Part shown: one piece after another, positions 28,949-40,789 of the stretch
Numbering within the stretch: the stretch's first letter is position 1
Layout of the letters: the number at the start of each line of letters is the position of its first letter
Origin: Betaproteobacteria bacterium
GTDB lineage: Bacteria > Pseudomonadota > Gammaproteobacteria > Burkholderiales > Thiobacillaceae
Assembly (NCBI GenBank): GCA_016219425.1
Contig: JACRNB010000010.1
Span: 1-64,000 of the forward strand
Length of the DNA: 64,000 bases
Direction: 5' to 3'
Translations under genes and position numbers: made by a program
The notes under the pieces: model-generated
What the model saw: the letters and a program-made list of their open reading frames with translations, nothing else
Databases searched by the model: none
Told to the model about the DNA's origin: nothing

Positions 28949-30946
28949 ATGGACATGCAATCCCTCTACCTCACCGTCCCCCTCGCCCCCCTCGCGGGCG
29001 CGGTCATCGCCGGTCTGTTCGGCAAGGCCATAGGCCGCACCGGCGCCCATGTGGTGACCATCCTGGGCGTGGCCATCGCCTTCCTCGCCTCGCTGCTCAT
29101 CTTCCAGGACGTGCAGGCGGGCAACACCTACAACGGCGCGGTCTACACCTGGCTGACCTCGGGCGACGTGAGCATGGAGGTGGGCTTCCTGATCGACCGC
29201 CTCACCGTGATGATGATGCTGGTGGTGACCTTCGTCTCCCTGTGCGTACACGTCTACACCATCGGCTACATGGCGGACGACCCCGGCTACCAGCGCTTCT
29301 TCAGCTACATCTCGCTGTTCACCTTCTCCATGTTGATGCTCGTGATGAGCAACAACTTCCTGCAACTGTTCTTCGGCTGGGAGGCGGTGGGTCTGGTGTC
29401 CTATCTGCTGATCGGCTTCTGGTACACGCGCGAATCGGCCATCTACGCCAACCTCAAGGCCTTCCTCGTCAACCGCGTCGGCGACTTCGGCTTCCTGCTC
29501 GGCATCGGCCTGGTGCTGGCCCACACCGGCAGCCTGGACTATGCCCAGGTGTTCCAGAAGGCCCCGGAACTGGCGAGCCAGAGCATCACCCTGATCGACG
29601 GTCATCCCTGGAGCCTGATGGCGGTGATCTGCATCCTGCTGTTCATCGGCGCGATGGGTAAATCGGCCCAGTTCCCGCTGCATGTCTGGCTGCCGGATTC
29701 GATGGAAGGCCCCACCCCGATCTCCGCCCTGATCCACGCCGCCACCATGGTGACCGCCGGCATCTTCATGGTGGCGCGCATGTCGCCCCTGTTTGAACTG
29801 TCGGATACGGCGCTTTCCTTCGTCATGGTCATCGGCGCCATCACCGCACTGTTCATGGGCTTCCTGGGCGTGATCCAGAACGACATCAAGCGCGTGGTGG
29901 CCTACTCCACCCTGTCACAACTGGGCTACATGACCGTGGCCCTGGGCGCTTCCGCCTACTCCGTGGCCATCTTCCATCTGATGACCCACGCCTTCTTCAA
30001 GGCCCTGCTGTTCCTGGCCGCCGGTTCCGTCATCATCGGCATGCACCACGATCAGGACATCCGCAACATGGGCGGTCTGCGCAAATACATGCCCATCACC
30101 TGGATCACCTCCCTGATCGGTTCCCTGGCCCTGATTGGTACGCCCTTCCTGTCCGGTTTCTATTCCAAGGACTCCATCATCGAGGCGGTACACGCCTCGC
30201 ACCTGGCCGGTTCCGGCTTCGCCTCCCTGGCCGTGACCCTGGGCGTGTTCGTCACCGCGTTCTATTCCTTCCGCATGTATTTCCTGGTGTTCCACGGCAA
30301 GGAGCGCTTTCCCAACGCCCATGCGCACCACGGCCATGACGAAGAAGGGGACTCGCACGGGCATCACCACACCCCGCACGAAACCTCCTGGGTGGTGACC
30401 CTGCCGTTGATCCTGCTGGCGATCCCGTCCGTGGTGATCGGCTACCTGACCATCGCGCCGATGTTGCACGAGGGCTGGTTCGGCCACGCCATCTTCGTCA
30501 ACGCCGCGGCCCACCCGGCCATGACGGAGCTGGCGCACGAGTTCCACGGCGCCGCCGCCATGGGCCTGCATGCCCTCACCACGCTGCCGTTCTGGCTCGC
30601 GGTCGCGGGCGTCGGTCTGGCGTATTACCTGTATCTGGTGCGCCCGGAACTGCCCCAGGTTCTCCGCCAGCGCTTCAACCTCCTGTATGTGATCCTGGAG
30701 CGCAAATACGGCTTCGACGACTTCAACGACTGGTTCTTCGCCGGCGGCGCGCGTCTGCTGGGCGGAAAACTGTGGCGCTGGGGTGATGTCATGGCCATCG
30801 ACGGCGCGCTGGTGAACGGCTCCGCGCGCGTGGTGGGTTACATCGCCGGGGTGGTGCGCCACCTGCAATCCGGCTACGTCTATCACTACGCCTTCGCCAT
30901 GCTGGTAGGCGTCCTCCTCCTCGCCACGTGGTTCGCCCATGCTTGA
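28949..30946 (+). CDS. nuoL: NADH-quinone oxidoreductase subunit L
   Basis: A 665-residue antiporter-like proton-pumping subunit with about 16 helices and the long lateral helix at the C-terminus. Key motifs are LFFGWEAVGLVSYLLIGFWY, LPDSMEGPTPISALIHAATM and a His-rich loop (AHHGHDEEGDSHGHHH) at about 460. That His-rich cytoplasmic or periplasmic loop may bind metal. It overlaps nuoM by 8 bp. Confidence 0.97.
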   Translation: MDMQSLYLTVPLAPLAGAVIAGLFGKAIGRTGAHVVTILGVAIAFLASLLIFQDVQAGNTYNGAVYTWLTSGDVSMEVGFLIDRLTVMMMLVVTFVSLCVHVYTIGYMADDPGYQRFFSYISLFTFSMLMLVMSNNFLQLFFGWEAVGLVSYLLIGFWYTRESAIYANLKAFLVNRVGDFGFLLGIGLVLAHTGSLDYAQVFQKAPELASQSITLIDGHPWSLMAVICILLFIGAMGKSAQFPLHVWLPDSMEGPTPISALIHAATMVTAGIFMVARMSPLFELSDTALSFVMVIGAITALFMGFLGVIQNDIKRVVAYSTLSQLGYMTVALGASAYSVAIFHLMTHAFFKALLFLAAGSVIIGMHHDQDIRNMGGLRKYMPITWITSLIGSLALIGTPFLSGFYSKDSIIEAVHASHLAGSGFASLAVTLGVFVTAFYSFRMYFLVFHGKERFPNAHAHHGHDEEGDSHGHHHTPHETSWVVTLPLILLAIPSVVIGYLTIAPMLHEGWFGHAIFVNAAAHPAMTELAHEFHGAAAMGLHALTTLPFWLAVAGVGLAYYLYLVRPELPQVLRQRFNLLYVILERKYGFDDFNDWFFAGGARLLGGKLWRWGDVMAIDGALVNGSARVVGYIAGVVRHLQSGYVYHYAFAMLVGVLLLATWFAHA

Positions 30947-32423
30947 TTCATTGCTCAGCCTCGCCATCTGGACCCCCATCGTCGCGGGGGTGCTGATCCT
31001 CGCCACCGGCGGCGACAGCAACCGCGACGGGCAGCGCACCCTGGCCCTGATCGGCGCCTTGCTCGGTTTCCTGGTGACCCTGCCCCTGTGGAGCGGCTTC
31101 GACGCGAAATCCGCCGCGATGCAGTTCGAGGAGATCGCGCCCTGGCTCCCCGCCTTCAACGTGCGCTACCACCTGGGCGTGGACGGCATCTCCATGCCCT
31201 TCATCCTGCTCAACAGCTTCACCACCCTGCTGGTGGTGATTGCCGGCTGGGAGGTGATTCAGGACAAGGTGGGGCAGTACATGGCCGCCTTCCTGATCCA
31301 GTCCGGCCTCATCAACGGCGTGTTCGCCTCCCTGGATGGCGTGTTGTTCTACGTCTTCTTCGAGGCCATGCTGATCCCGCTGTACCTCATCATCGGCATG
31401 TGGGGCGGCCCCAACCGCGTGTACGCCGCCATCAAGTTCTTCCTCTACACCCTGCTGGGCTCGTTGATGATGCTGGTGGCCATGGTCTACCTGTTCTTCC
31501 AGAGCGGCGGCAGCTTCGAGATCCTGGTCTGGCACAAGACGGCGCTGACCATGACGGCGCAACTGCTGCTGTTCGGGGCCTTCTTCTTCGCCTTTGCCGT
31601 GAAGGTGCCGATGTGGCCGGTGCATACCTGGTTGCCGGACGCCCACGTCGAAGCCCCCACCGGCGGTTCCGTGGTGCTGGCGGCGATCACGCTGAAGGTC
31701 GGCGCCTACGGTTTCCTGCGTTTCACCCTGCCCATCGTGCCGGATGCGGCGCACGAACTGACCTGGCTCATCGTCACCCTGTCGTTGATTGCCGTGGTCT
31801 ACATCGGTCTGGTGGCCCTGGTGCAGGCGGACATGAAGAAGCTCATCGCCTATTCGTCCATCGCCCATATGGGCTTCGTCACCCTGGGCTTCTTCCTGTT
31901 CAACCCGCTGGGGGTGGAAGGCGGCCTGGTGCAGATGATCTCGCACGGCTTCATCTCCGCCGCCATGTTCCTGTGCGTGGGCGTGATGTACGACCGCGTG
32001 CATTCGCGCCAGATCGCCGATTACGGCGGCGTGGTCAACACCATGCCGCGCTTCGCCGCCTTCTTCATGCTGTTCGCCATGGCGAATTCAGGATTGCCGG
32101 CCACCTCCGGCTTCGTCGGCGAGTTCATGGTGGTGCTGGGTGCGGTGAAGGTGAACTTCTGGTGGGCCGCCCTGGCCGCCACCACCCTGATCTTCGGCGC
32201 GGCCTATACCCTGTGGATGGTCAAGCGCGTGGTGTTCGGGCCGGTGGCCAACACCCATGTGGCGGAGATGAAAGACATCAATTCGCGCGAGTTCACGGTC
32301 CTGCTGCTGCTGGCCGTGTGCGTGCTGGGCATGGGCCTGTACCCGGCGCCGGTCACCGACGTGATGCACACCTCCGTGAATCACCTGCTGCAACATGTGG
32401 CCCACAGCAAGCTGGCCTACTGA
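30939..32423 (+). CDS. nuoM: NADH-quinone oxidoreductase subunit M
   Basis: A 494-residue antiporter-like subunit with about 14 helices. It has [20 protein letters not shown] with the essential Glu, and [19 protein letters not shown] with the pump Lys/His region. Full length, no defects. Confidence 0.97.
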   Translation: MLDSLLSLAIWTPIVAGVLILATGGDSNRDGQRTLALIGALLGFLVTLPLWSGFDAKSAAMQFEEIAPWLPAFNVRYHLGVDGISMPFILLNSFTTLLVVIAGWEVIQDKVGQYMAAFLIQSGLINGVFASLDGVLFYVFFEAMLIPLYLIIGMWGGPNRVYAAIKFFLYTLLGSLMMLVAMVYLFFQSGGSFEILVWHKTALTMTAQLLLFGAFFFAFAVKVPMWPVHTWLPDAHVEAPTGGSVVLAAITLKVGAYGFLRFTLPIVPDAAHELTWLIVTLSLIAVVYIGLVALVQADMKKLIAYSSIAHMGFVTLGFFLFNPLGVEGGLVQMISHGFISAAMFLCVGVMYDRVHSRQIADYGGVVNTMPRFAAFFMLFAMANSGLPATSGFVGEFMVVLGAVKVNFWWAALAATTLIFGAAYTLWMVKRVVFGPVANTHVAEMKDINSREFTVLLLLAVCVLGMGLYPAPVTDVMHTSVNHLLQHVAHSKLAY

Positions 32424-32436
32424 CGAGACGCGAGCC

Positions 32437-33882
32437 ATGACCTTTTCCATGCCCGACCTGGCCCCCGCCCTCCCCGAGATCTTCGTGCTGGGCATGGCCT
32501 GCGCCGTCCTGCTGCTCGACGTCATCACCCGCAATATGAGGATGACCTACGTGCTGACCCTGTTGACCCTGGCGGGGGCGGCCTTTTTCACCGCCTTCAC
32601 GGCCCAGCCGGAGATGCGCCTCACCTTCGGCGGCCAGTTCGTGGATGACGCCATGGGCGATCTGCTCAAGCTGATGGCCTACTTTGCGACCTTCGCCGTG
32701 GCGGTCTACTCCCGCACCTACCTGGAGGAACGCGGCCTGTTGCGCGGCGAATACCTGGTGCTGATGTTGCTGGCGCTGCTGGGAATGATGGTGATGATCT
32801 CCGCCAACCACTTCCTGGTGCTCTATGTGGGCCTGGAGCTGCTGTCCCTGTCGCTCTACGCCATGGTGGCGTTCAACCGCGAATCCCCAGTGGCGGTGGA
32901 AGCGGCCATGAAGTACTTCATCCTCGGCGCCCTGGCCTCGGGCCTGCTGCTCTACGGCATGTCGCTGCTGTACGGGCTCACCGGCACGCTGGAACTGCCC
33001 AGGCTGGCGGAGGCGGTGCATGCCGGCGTGAAGGACCAGATGATCCTGGCCTTCGGTCTGGTGTTCCTGGTGGCGGGTCTGGGCTTCAAGCTGGGCGCGG
33101 CCCCCTTCCATATGTGGGTGCCGGACATCTACCAGGGCGCGCCCGCCGCCGTGACCCTGTTCATCGGTTCCGCGCCCAAGCTGGCCGCCTTCGCCTTCAC
33201 CATGCGCCTGTTGGTGGACGGCCTCGCCCCGGCGACGGGCGACTGGCAGGGCATGCTGGCGGTGATGGCGGTGATGTCGCTGGCCATCGGCAACCTGGCC
33301 GCCATCATGCAGACCAACATCAAGCGCATGCTGGCCTACTCCACCATCTCGCACATGGGCTTCCTGCTCCTGGGTGTGCTCTCCGGCACCTTCGCGGGCT
33401 ACACCGCCGCCTTGTATTACGCCATCACCTACGTGCTCATGAGCCTGGGCGGCTTCGGTCTGGTGGTGTACCTGTCACAGAACGGCGTCGAGGCGGAACA
33501 CCTGGACGACTACAAGGGCCTCAACACCACCCACCCCTGGCTGGCGGCGCTCATGGCCATCCTCATGTTCTCCATGGCCGGTCTCCCGCCCTTCGTTGGC
33601 TTCTACGCCAAGCTCTCCATCCTGCAGGCGCTGGTGGGGGCGGGCTGGCTCTGGCTGGCGGTGGTGGCAGTGTTCTTCTCTCTGATCGGCGCGTTCTACT
33701 ACCTGCGCGTGGTCAAGCTGCTGTACTTCGATGCGCCCAAGGCGGAAATGCCCGTCTATACCTCGACCCCCGACGCCCAGGCCCTGCTCTCCGCCAACGG
33801 GGTCGCCGTGCTCGCACTGGGCATCCTGCCGCAGCCGCTGTTTACGGTGTGCATCACCGCCATGCAGGCCACGCTTCAGTAA
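32437..33882 (+). CDS. nuoN: NADH-quinone oxidoreductase subunit N
   Basis: A 481-residue antiporter-like subunit from ATG 32437. It has [20 protein letters not shown] and [20 protein letters not shown]. The last gene of the operon; a terminator follows at 33900. The 14 nuo subunits are all present between 18561 and 33882. Confidence 0.97.
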   Translation: MTFSMPDLAPALPEIFVLGMACAVLLLDVITRNMRMTYVLTLLTLAGAAFFTAFTAQPEMRLTFGGQFVDDAMGDLLKLMAYFATFAVAVYSRTYLEERGLLRGEYLVLMLLALLGMMVMISANHFLVLYVGLELLSLSLYAMVAFNRESPVAVEAAMKYFILGALASGLLLYGMSLLYGLTGTLELPRLAEAVHAGVKDQMILAFGLVFLVAGLGFKLGAAPFHMWVPDIYQGAPAAVTLFIGSAPKLAAFAFTMRLLVDGLAPATGDWQGMLAVMAVMSLAIGNLAAIMQTNIKRMLAYSTISHMGFLLLGVLSGTFAGYTAALYYAITYVLMSLGGFGLVVYLSQNGVEAEHLDDYKGLNTTHPWLAALMAILMFSMAGLPPFVGFYAKLSILQALVGAGWLWLAVVAVFFSLIGAFYYLRVVKLLYFDAPKAEMPVYTSTPDAQALLSANGVAVLALGILPQPLFTVCITAMQATLQ

Positions 33883-33899
33883 GCCGTGTTTCCCCAATG

Positions 33900-33929
33900 A
33901 AAAACGGCAACCTCGCGGTTGCCGTTTTT
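33900..33929. terminator. Bidirectional terminator (nuoN / cytochrome c)
   Basis: AAAAACGGCAACC-TCGC-GGTTGCCGTTTTT, a perfect 13-bp stem with A and T tracts on both sides. It lies between convergent nuoN and the cytochrome gene and can end both transcripts. Confidence 0.92.
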
Positions 33930-33949
33930 GCTTTCAGAACCGGCCTTGC

Positions 33950-34252
33950 TTACTGGGCCAGAATCCACTTCGCCAGGGCGGGAGCGTCGGCGGCGGCGCC
34001 CGCCTGTGCCGGCATCGGGATCTTGCCGTATTGGCCCTTGCTGCCCTTGGTGATGCTGGCTACCAGGGCCTTGTCCGCATCCTTCTTGCCCTTGTTCTTG
34101 GCGGCGATGTCCTTCCAGGTCGGGCCGATCATCTTCTTGTCGAGGGAGTGACAGGTGTTGCACTTGTTCTTGGTAGCCAGTTCTGCGCTGGCCAGGGCCG
34201 CGCCGGAGGCAAAAACGGAAGCGGCAAGACAAACGGAAATCAGGAGTTTCAT
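33950..34252 (-). CDS. Class I cytochrome c (c-551/c5 type)
   Basis: A 100-residue periplasmic protein. A 21-residue signal peptide (MKLLISVCLAASVFASGAALA) precedes the mature chain, which has one heme site CNTCHSLD, IGPTWKDIA and the axial Met in KIPMPAQ. Such cytochromes shuttle electrons to oxidases, nitrite reductases or peroxidases. Start ATG 34252 has a GGAG site in front; an upstream extension was rejected because it precedes the signal peptide. Confidence 0.92.
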   Translation of the reverse strand: MKLLISVCLAASVFASGAALASAELATKNKCNTCHSLDKKMIGPTWKDIAAKNKGKKDADKALVASITKGSKGQYGKIPMPAQAGAAADAPALAKWILAQ

Positions 34253-34533
34253 GTTGGACCTTTCAAGGGTTGAGGACTTGCGGAATGTTAGCGCCTTGGG
34301 AATCGACCGGGTTGACGCCCATTGATATATGTCAGTGGTTTGGCTCACAGGCTGGCGCGGATGAGCGCCTTTGCGCATGGTAATTCCATACCAAAAACGG
34401 ACGGAACCAGCCATTTCTCGATTGATTTGGTACGAAATTGACCTTCGCTGGCTTGCGGGGGCATATCCCCGCACTTAACATGCGCCGTCCGCGATTGGCG
34501 GCTCATCTACATTGGATTTGGAAGGGGACACAG

Positions 34534-35790
34534 ATGCAAAAGACTCAATTGATGCTTGCCTTGGCAATCGCCGGGTTCTCGGCTTCCGCACTGGCGACCA
34601 ACGGCATGGTTTCGCATGGCACCGGTATCAAGCACAAGGCCATGGGCGGCGTGGGCGCTGCCTATGTATCCGGCGCCATGTCTGGCGCCAGCAACCCTGC
34701 CAGCATGGCAGTCGTGGGCAAGTCGATGGAAGTTGGCGTCGATATCTTCGCTCCGGATCGCAACACCTCCATCACCGGCAATGGCGCCGGCTTCAACATG
34801 TCCATGCATGCCAACGAGGACAGCAATTTTCTGATCCCCGAATTCGCCTACAACACCATGCTCGATGCGAACAAGTCGCTGGGTATCGTGGTGTACGGCA
34901 ACGGCGGCATGAACACCAGCTACCCCGACCGTATTGCGGCTTTCGGCACCTCCAAGGCCGGTATTGACCTTGCGCAGATGTTCATCGCGCCGACCATGTC
35001 CATCAAGCTGAACGAGCAGCATTCGGTGGGCGCGTCCATGAATCTGGCCTACCAGCGTTTCAAGGCTTCCGGTCTGGAGAACTTCAACAACGCCGCCCAG
35101 ACCTCCGCGGTCGGTTCGGTGACCAATAACGGTTACGACGACGCGACCGGCTTCGGCGTGCGTCTGGGCTGGTTGGGTCAGGTCAGCCCCACGGTGAGCG
35201 TGGGCGCCTTCTATCAGACCGAAACCAACATGTCCAAGTTCGACAAGTACAAGGGTCTGTTTGCCGAGCAAGGCAATCTGGACATCCCTTCCATGTACGG
35301 ACTCGGGATCTCGGTGAAGGCCTCTCCCAAGACCACGGTTGCCGTGGATGTGCAGCAGATCAACTACTCCGACGTGAAGGCAATGAGCAACCCTCTGGGG
35401 CCGGTGAGCGCCTTTGGCGTTCTGTCTAAAACGCTTGGCACCGATAACGGCGCCGGTTTCGGCTGGCGTGATATGACGGTGTTCAAGATCGGCGTCGAGC
35501 ATCAACTCAATAACGACCTCACCCTGCGCGCCGGCTGGAACTATGCCCGGCAACCCATCCCCAACGGCGAGACCTTCTTCAACCTGTTGGCGCCTGGCGT
35601 TGTCGAGCAGCACCTGACGCTGGGAGCTTCCTGGAAGACCGCCGGCGGCGAGTGGAACGTTTCGTACATGCATGCCTTTGAGAAGGAAGTCCTCGGTTCC
35701 GGTTCGGTGCCGGCAGGCTTCGGCGCGGGTGAAGCCAACCTGAAGATGAGCCAGGACGCCTTGGGCGTGTCGTATAGCTGGAAGATGTAA
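34534..35790 (+). CDS. FadL/OmpP1/TodX family outer-membrane channel
   Basis: A 418-residue beta-barrel. Signal peptide MQKTQLMLALAIAGFSASALA is followed by TNGMVSHGTGIKHKAMGGVG, the N-terminal plug region, and AMSGASNPASM, a variant of the NPA motif. The barrel ends in VSYSWKM with an aromatic near the C-terminus. These channels take up long-chain fatty acids or hydrophobic compounds. A GGAAGGGG site lies before the start. Confidence 0.88.
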   Translation: MQKTQLMLALAIAGFSASALATNGMVSHGTGIKHKAMGGVGAAYVSGAMSGASNPASMAVVGKSMEVGVDIFAPDRNTSITGNGAGFNMSMHANEDSNFLIPEFAYNTMLDANKSLGIVVYGNGGMNTSYPDRIAAFGTSKAGIDLAQMFIAPTMSIKLNEQHSVGASMNLAYQRFKASGLENFNNAAQTSAVGSVTNNGYDDATGFGVRLGWLGQVSPTVSVGAFYQTETNMSKFDKYKGLFAEQGNLDIPSMYGLGISVKASPKTTVAVDVQQINYSDVKAMSNPLGPVSAFGVLSKTLGTDNGAGFGWRDMTVFKIGVEHQLNNDLTLRAGWNYARQPIPNGETFFNLLAPGVVEQHLTLGASWKTAGGEWNVSYMHAFEKEVLGSGSVPAGFGAGEANLKMSQDALGVSYSWKM

Positions 35791-35807
35791 TCCTCCGTTT
35801 CATCGGG

Positions 35808-35840
35808 ACAAAGAAGCCGGGGCCTCCCCGGCTTCTTTGT
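35808..35840 (+). terminator. Terminator after the FadL-type gene
   Basis: ACAAAGAAGCCGGGG-CC-TCCCCGGCTTCTTTGT forms a long stem with T residues after it, 18 bp past the stop. Confidence 0.88.
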
Positions 35841-35878
35841 TTAGAATGTACTGATATTCAACAGCCCGGGAATTCCAA

Positions 35879-36760
35879 ATGAACCGTTTGATTGCATTGG
35901 TCGTGTGTCTGTTCTGGGCGCCCCTCGCTCTGGCGCTGCATCCCTATTTTTATGGGCAGAAACTCGCAGCCGGGGATTTGCAGAAGAACCTGACCGAGGT
36001 TGAGGCCAAGCTGAAAAATGCCGGATTTTCCACCGCAGGACAGTACGCCTCTCCCGGATTGCCGGGCCTGGGCGTGGTGGTGGTTACGGACAAGGATCTG
36101 CTCGGCGTGATCCGCAATCTGGGCGGGGCCAGCATCGTCGGCGCCCCCATCCGGGTTGGGGTGCGGGCGGATGGCACGGTGTCTTACATGAATATGGAAT
36201 ATTGGCTGCGCGCCTACTTGCGCAAACAGTATTCCCTTGCCGACAAGTCTGTGAAGGCGACCCAGGCCAGGTTGAGCAAGGCGCTGGGTGCAGGCAAGGG
36301 CTTTGGCGGCGATGTGGAACGCAAGGATCTGGGTGATTACCAGTACATGTTCGGCATGGAAGGATTCGAATCCGACAAGAACCTGTTGATGGAGCACCTG
36401 ACCTTTGAAGATGCCGTCAAGGCGGTTCAGGACAACCTCGCGAAGGGGGCTGCCAGGACATCCAAGGTGTACGAGATCGTGCTGCCGGATCGCAAGGTGG
36501 CCGTGTTCGGCGTGGCGCTGAATGACCCCAAGGAAGGCGAGGGCTGGTGGGTGAAGACCATCGGCGATGGCAATGTGGCTGCGCTGCCGTATGAGATCTA
36601 TGTGGTCAACAACCGCGTCAATCACCTGTTTGCCCGCTTCCGCATCGCCTTGGGATGGCCAGAGGTCGGCATGGGCAACTTCATGCGCATCGTCGAGGCT
36701 CCCGGCATCATCCGGGATTCCCTGACCGTGGTGGCGGGCGGCGCGCCGGACACCAAGTAA
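35879..36760 (+). CDS. Exported protein of unknown function
   Basis: A 293-residue protein with a signal peptide (MNRLIALVVCLFWAPLALA). Residues 20-110 contain a Leu/Ala helix (LQKNLTEVEAKLKNAGFST) and VVVVTDKDLLGVIRNLGG. This layout resembles single DUF302-type folds, though I cannot assign it firmly. Residues 190-290 form a second globular part (FGVALNDPKEGEGWWVKTIG). No metal or catalytic motif was recognised. It stands alone between two terminators. Confidence 0.75.
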   Translation: MNRLIALVVCLFWAPLALALHPYFYGQKLAAGDLQKNLTEVEAKLKNAGFSTAGQYASPGLPGLGVVVVTDKDLLGVIRNLGGASIVGAPIRVGVRADGTVSYMNMEYWLRAYLRKQYSLADKSVKATQARLSKALGAGKGFGGDVERKDLGDYQYMFGMEGFESDKNLLMEHLTFEDAVKAVQDNLAKGAARTSKVYEIVLPDRKVAVFGVALNDPKEGEGWWVKTIGDGNVAALPYEIYVVNNRVNHLFARFRIALGWPEVGMGNFMRIVEAPGIIRDSLTVVAGGAPDTK

Positions 36761-36778
36761 CCGGTTGGCTACCCCCCT

Positions 36779-36806
36779 GCATCAGGCCCCACATGGGGCC
36801 TGATGC
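36779..36806 (+). terminator. Terminator after the exported unknown gene
   Basis: GCATCAGGCCCC-ACAT-GGGGCCTGATGC followed by TTTT, 18 bp past the stop. Confidence 0.88.
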
Positions 36807-36829
36807 TTTTCAGGCGACGGCGGAGAGCG

Positions 36830-37216
36830 TCATTTCCAGTACTTGGCTTTGTCCGGCAACACCCAGCGCACACCGCCGCGCGGGTCTTCCTTGTCGCCCT
36901 TGTAGCGGGGGATCAGGTGTATGTGCAGATGCGGCACCGACTGCCCGCCCGCCGGGCCGTGGTTGATGCCGATGTTGTATCCATCTGGCTGATGGCGTTG
37001 ATCCAGGATCGCCTTGGCTTGGTCCAGGGAGCGGAGCAGGGCAAGTTGCTCCGCCTCGGCGGCTTCGAACAGGGTGGCGAAATGGCGTTTGGGGATGATG
37101 ACGGTATGGCCGGGAGAGACGGGAAATCCGTCCTTGTAGATCACCGTGAATTCGTCCTCGCCCAGAATGCGGGCGGGGTCCAGGACGCAGAAGGGGCAGG
37201 GTTTTGTTGTGGACAT
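36830..37216 (-). CDS. HIT family protein (nucleotide hydrolase)
   Basis: A 128-residue histidine-triad protein. The triad HLHIHLIPR and the GYNIGINHGPAGGQSVPHL region mark the HIT fold. A pair of N-terminal cysteines (CPFC) probably binds zinc. Such proteins hydrolyse dinucleotide polyphosphates or nucleoside phosphoramidates. The ATG at 37216 was chosen as the family start; it overlaps the divergent gene's upstream region. Confidence 0.92.
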   Translation of the reverse strand: MSTTKPCPFCVLDPARILGEDEFTVIYKDGFPVSPGHTVIIPKRHFATLFEAAEAEQLALLRSLDQAKAILDQRHQPDGYNIGINHGPAGGQSVPHLHIHLIPRYKGDKEDPRGGVRWVLPDKAKYWK

Positions 37217-37227
37217 CGGGAGATTCC

Positions 37228-37905
37228 TTGTTTGACGGGAGTGTAAAGGGGGGCGCAACGCCATGTCTGCGCATCCTCTATGGCGACGATTCCCTGCTGG
37301 CGCTCGACAAGCCCGCCGGCCTGCTGTCAGTGCCGGGGCGCGGGGAGGACAAGCAGGACTGCCTGAGCGCCCGCATTCAGGCCGGTTATCCGGACGCCCT
37401 CATCGTGCATCGTCTGGATCAGGCCACCTCCGGGCTCCTGCTGATGGCGCGGGGCGAGGTCATGCAACGCGCCCTGAGCCGGGACTTTGCTGCGCGGCGT
37501 GTGCACAAGCGCTATATCGCCGTGGTGGATGGCCGGCTTGCTGCGCCCGGCGACGCTACGGAGGATTGGGGCGTGATCGACCTTCCCCTCGCTGCCGACT
37601 GGCCCCGTCGTCCGCGTCAGAGGGTCGATGCCGCGCATGGCAAACCCAGCCTTACGCGCTGGCGCGTACTGGGACGGGAAGGCGACAACGCCACCCGTGT
37701 GGAACTGGAGCCGGTTACCGGGCGCACCCATCAGTTGCGCGTTCATCTGGCCGCCCTGGGCCACCCCATCCTGGGGGACGCGCTCTATGCCCCCGATATT
37801 GTTCAGGCCCGCTCCGGGCGCTTGTTGCTGCACGCCAGCCGACTGGAACTCACGCACCCCGCCAGCGGCCAACCGCTGCTCTTGCAGAGCGCCGCGCCGT
37901 TCTGA
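37228..37905 (+). CDS. RluA-family RNA pseudouridine synthase
   Basis: About 225 residues. The family core ALDKPAGLLSVPGRG, then VHRLDQATSGLLLMARG with the catalytic Asp of HRLD, and GRTHQLRVHLAALGHPILGD are all intact. It makes pseudouridine in rRNA or tRNA. No ATG is in frame near the N-terminus; the start may be TTG 37228 or an even later CTG. The TTG at 37204 would overlap the HIT gene. There is no S4 domain. Its target cannot be read from sequence. Confidence 0.85.
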   Translation: MFDGSVKGGATPCLRILYGDDSLLALDKPAGLLSVPGRGEDKQDCLSARIQAGYPDALIVHRLDQATSGLLLMARGEVMQRALSRDFAARRVHKRYIAVVDGRLAAPGDATEDWGVIDLPLAADWPRRPRQRVDAAHGKPSLTRWRVLGREGDNATRVELEPVTGRTHQLRVHLAALGHPILGDALYAPDIVQARSGRLLLHASRLELTHPASGQPLLLQSAAPF

Positions 37906-37968
37906 AGGCGGGGTGCGAGCGCACGCGCTTCATGGATGCACCACGGTGCGGCATCCGGGGGCCAGCGG

Positions 37969-39482
<1,514 letters not shown>

Positions 39483-39496
39483 TCAAGGGGAAAAGG

Positions 39497-40762
39497 GTGT
39501 CGAAGGAAGCTCCACGTTTTGTCAGTCTGCTCACCAAAAACACCGTTGCACTGATCCTGGCAGGCGGACGCGGCAGCCGTCTGAAACAGTTGACGGACTG
39601 GCGCGCCAAGCCTGGCGTGCCGTTCGGCGGCAAGTTCCGCATCATCGACTTTCCGCTGTCCAACTGCATGAACTCCGGCATCCGCCGCATGGGCGTGGTG
39701 ACGCAGTACAAGTCGCACAGCCTGATCAAGCACATCCAGCGCGGCTGGGGTTTCCTGCGCGGCGAGTTCAACGAGTTCGTGGACCTGCTCCCGGCGCAGC
39801 AGCGCGTGAGCGAGGACACCTGGTATCAGGGCACTGCCGATGCGGTGTATCAGAACCTGGACATCCTGCGCGTGTACAAGCCGGATTACGTGCTCATCCT
39901 GGCGGGCGATCACATCTACAAGATGGATTACGGCGAGATGATCGCCAACCACGTGCGCTCCGAGGCCGACATGACCGTGGCCTGCATCGAGGTGCCGCTC
40001 AAGGAGGCCAGCGCCTTCGGCGTGATGGCCGCGGCGGAGGATGGTCGCGTCACCGAGTTCGTGGAAAAACCGGAAGATCCGCCCGCCATGCCCGGAAATC
40101 CGGACGTGGCGCTGTGCTCCATGGGCATCTATGTGTTCAACGCAGCCTTCCTGTACGAACAACTGGTGCGGGATGCGGACGATCCCAAGTCCGAGCACGA
40201 CTTCGGCAAGAACATCATCCCCCACCTGATCGACGCCAAGTACCGCGTCTATGCCCACAGCTTCAGCGAGAGCTGCGTGCACGGCGAGACCGAGCCCGCC
40301 TACTGGCGCGACGTGGGGACCGTGGATGCGTACTGGGAGGCCAATCTGGACCTGGCCCGCATCACACCGGAACTCAACCTGTATGACCGCGACTGGCCCA
40401 TCTGGACCTACCAGGAGCAACTCCCTCCCGCCAAGTTCGTGTTCGGCGGCATGGCGGTGGACTCCCTGGTTTCCGGCGGCTGCATCATCAGCGGCGCCAA
40501 CGTGCGCCACTCGGTGCTGTTCTCCAACGTGCATGTGCATGAAGGCGCCTTCCTGGAAGAGGCGGTGGTACTGCCGGACGTACACATTGGCCACGGCGCC
40601 ATCCTCAAGCAGGTGGTGCTGGACAAGGGCTGCCGGATTCCGCCCGGCATGGCCATCGGCATCAACCGCGCCGAAGACGAAAAGCGTTTCCATGTGACCA
40701 AACGCGGCATCACGCTGGTCACCCCGGAGATGCTCGGACAAAACTTCCACCACTTCCGTTAA
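39497..40762 (+). CDS. glgC: Glucose-1-phosphate adenylyltransferase
   Basis: A 421-residue enzyme that makes ADP-glucose, the committed step of bacterial glycogen synthesis. It has the nucleotide motif [29 protein letters not shown] and [17 protein letters not shown]. The C-terminal left-handed beta-helix ([16 protein letters not shown]) is intact. GTG start. It is followed 27 bp later by a GH57 gene, so the two may be a glycogen operon. Confidence 0.95.
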   Translation: MSKEAPRFVSLLTKNTVALILAGGRGSRLKQLTDWRAKPGVPFGGKFRIIDFPLSNCMNSGIRRMGVVTQYKSHSLIKHIQRGWGFLRGEFNEFVDLLPAQQRVSEDTWYQGTADAVYQNLDILRVYKPDYVLILAGDHIYKMDYGEMIANHVRSEADMTVACIEVPLKEASAFGVMAAAEDGRVTEFVEKPEDPPAMPGNPDVALCSMGIYVFNAAFLYEQLVRDADDPKSEHDFGKNIIPHLIDAKYRVYAHSFSESCVHGETEPAYWRDVGTVDAYWEANLDLARITPELNLYDRDWPIWTYQEQLPPAKFVFGGMAVDSLVSGGCIISGANVRHSVLFSNVHVHEGAFLEEAVVLPDVHIGHGAILKQVVLDKGCRIPPGMAIGINRAEDEKRFHVTKRGITLVTPEMLGQNFHHFR

Positions 40763-40789
40763 AGGCGCGGGGCGCACGCGCCCCACCCC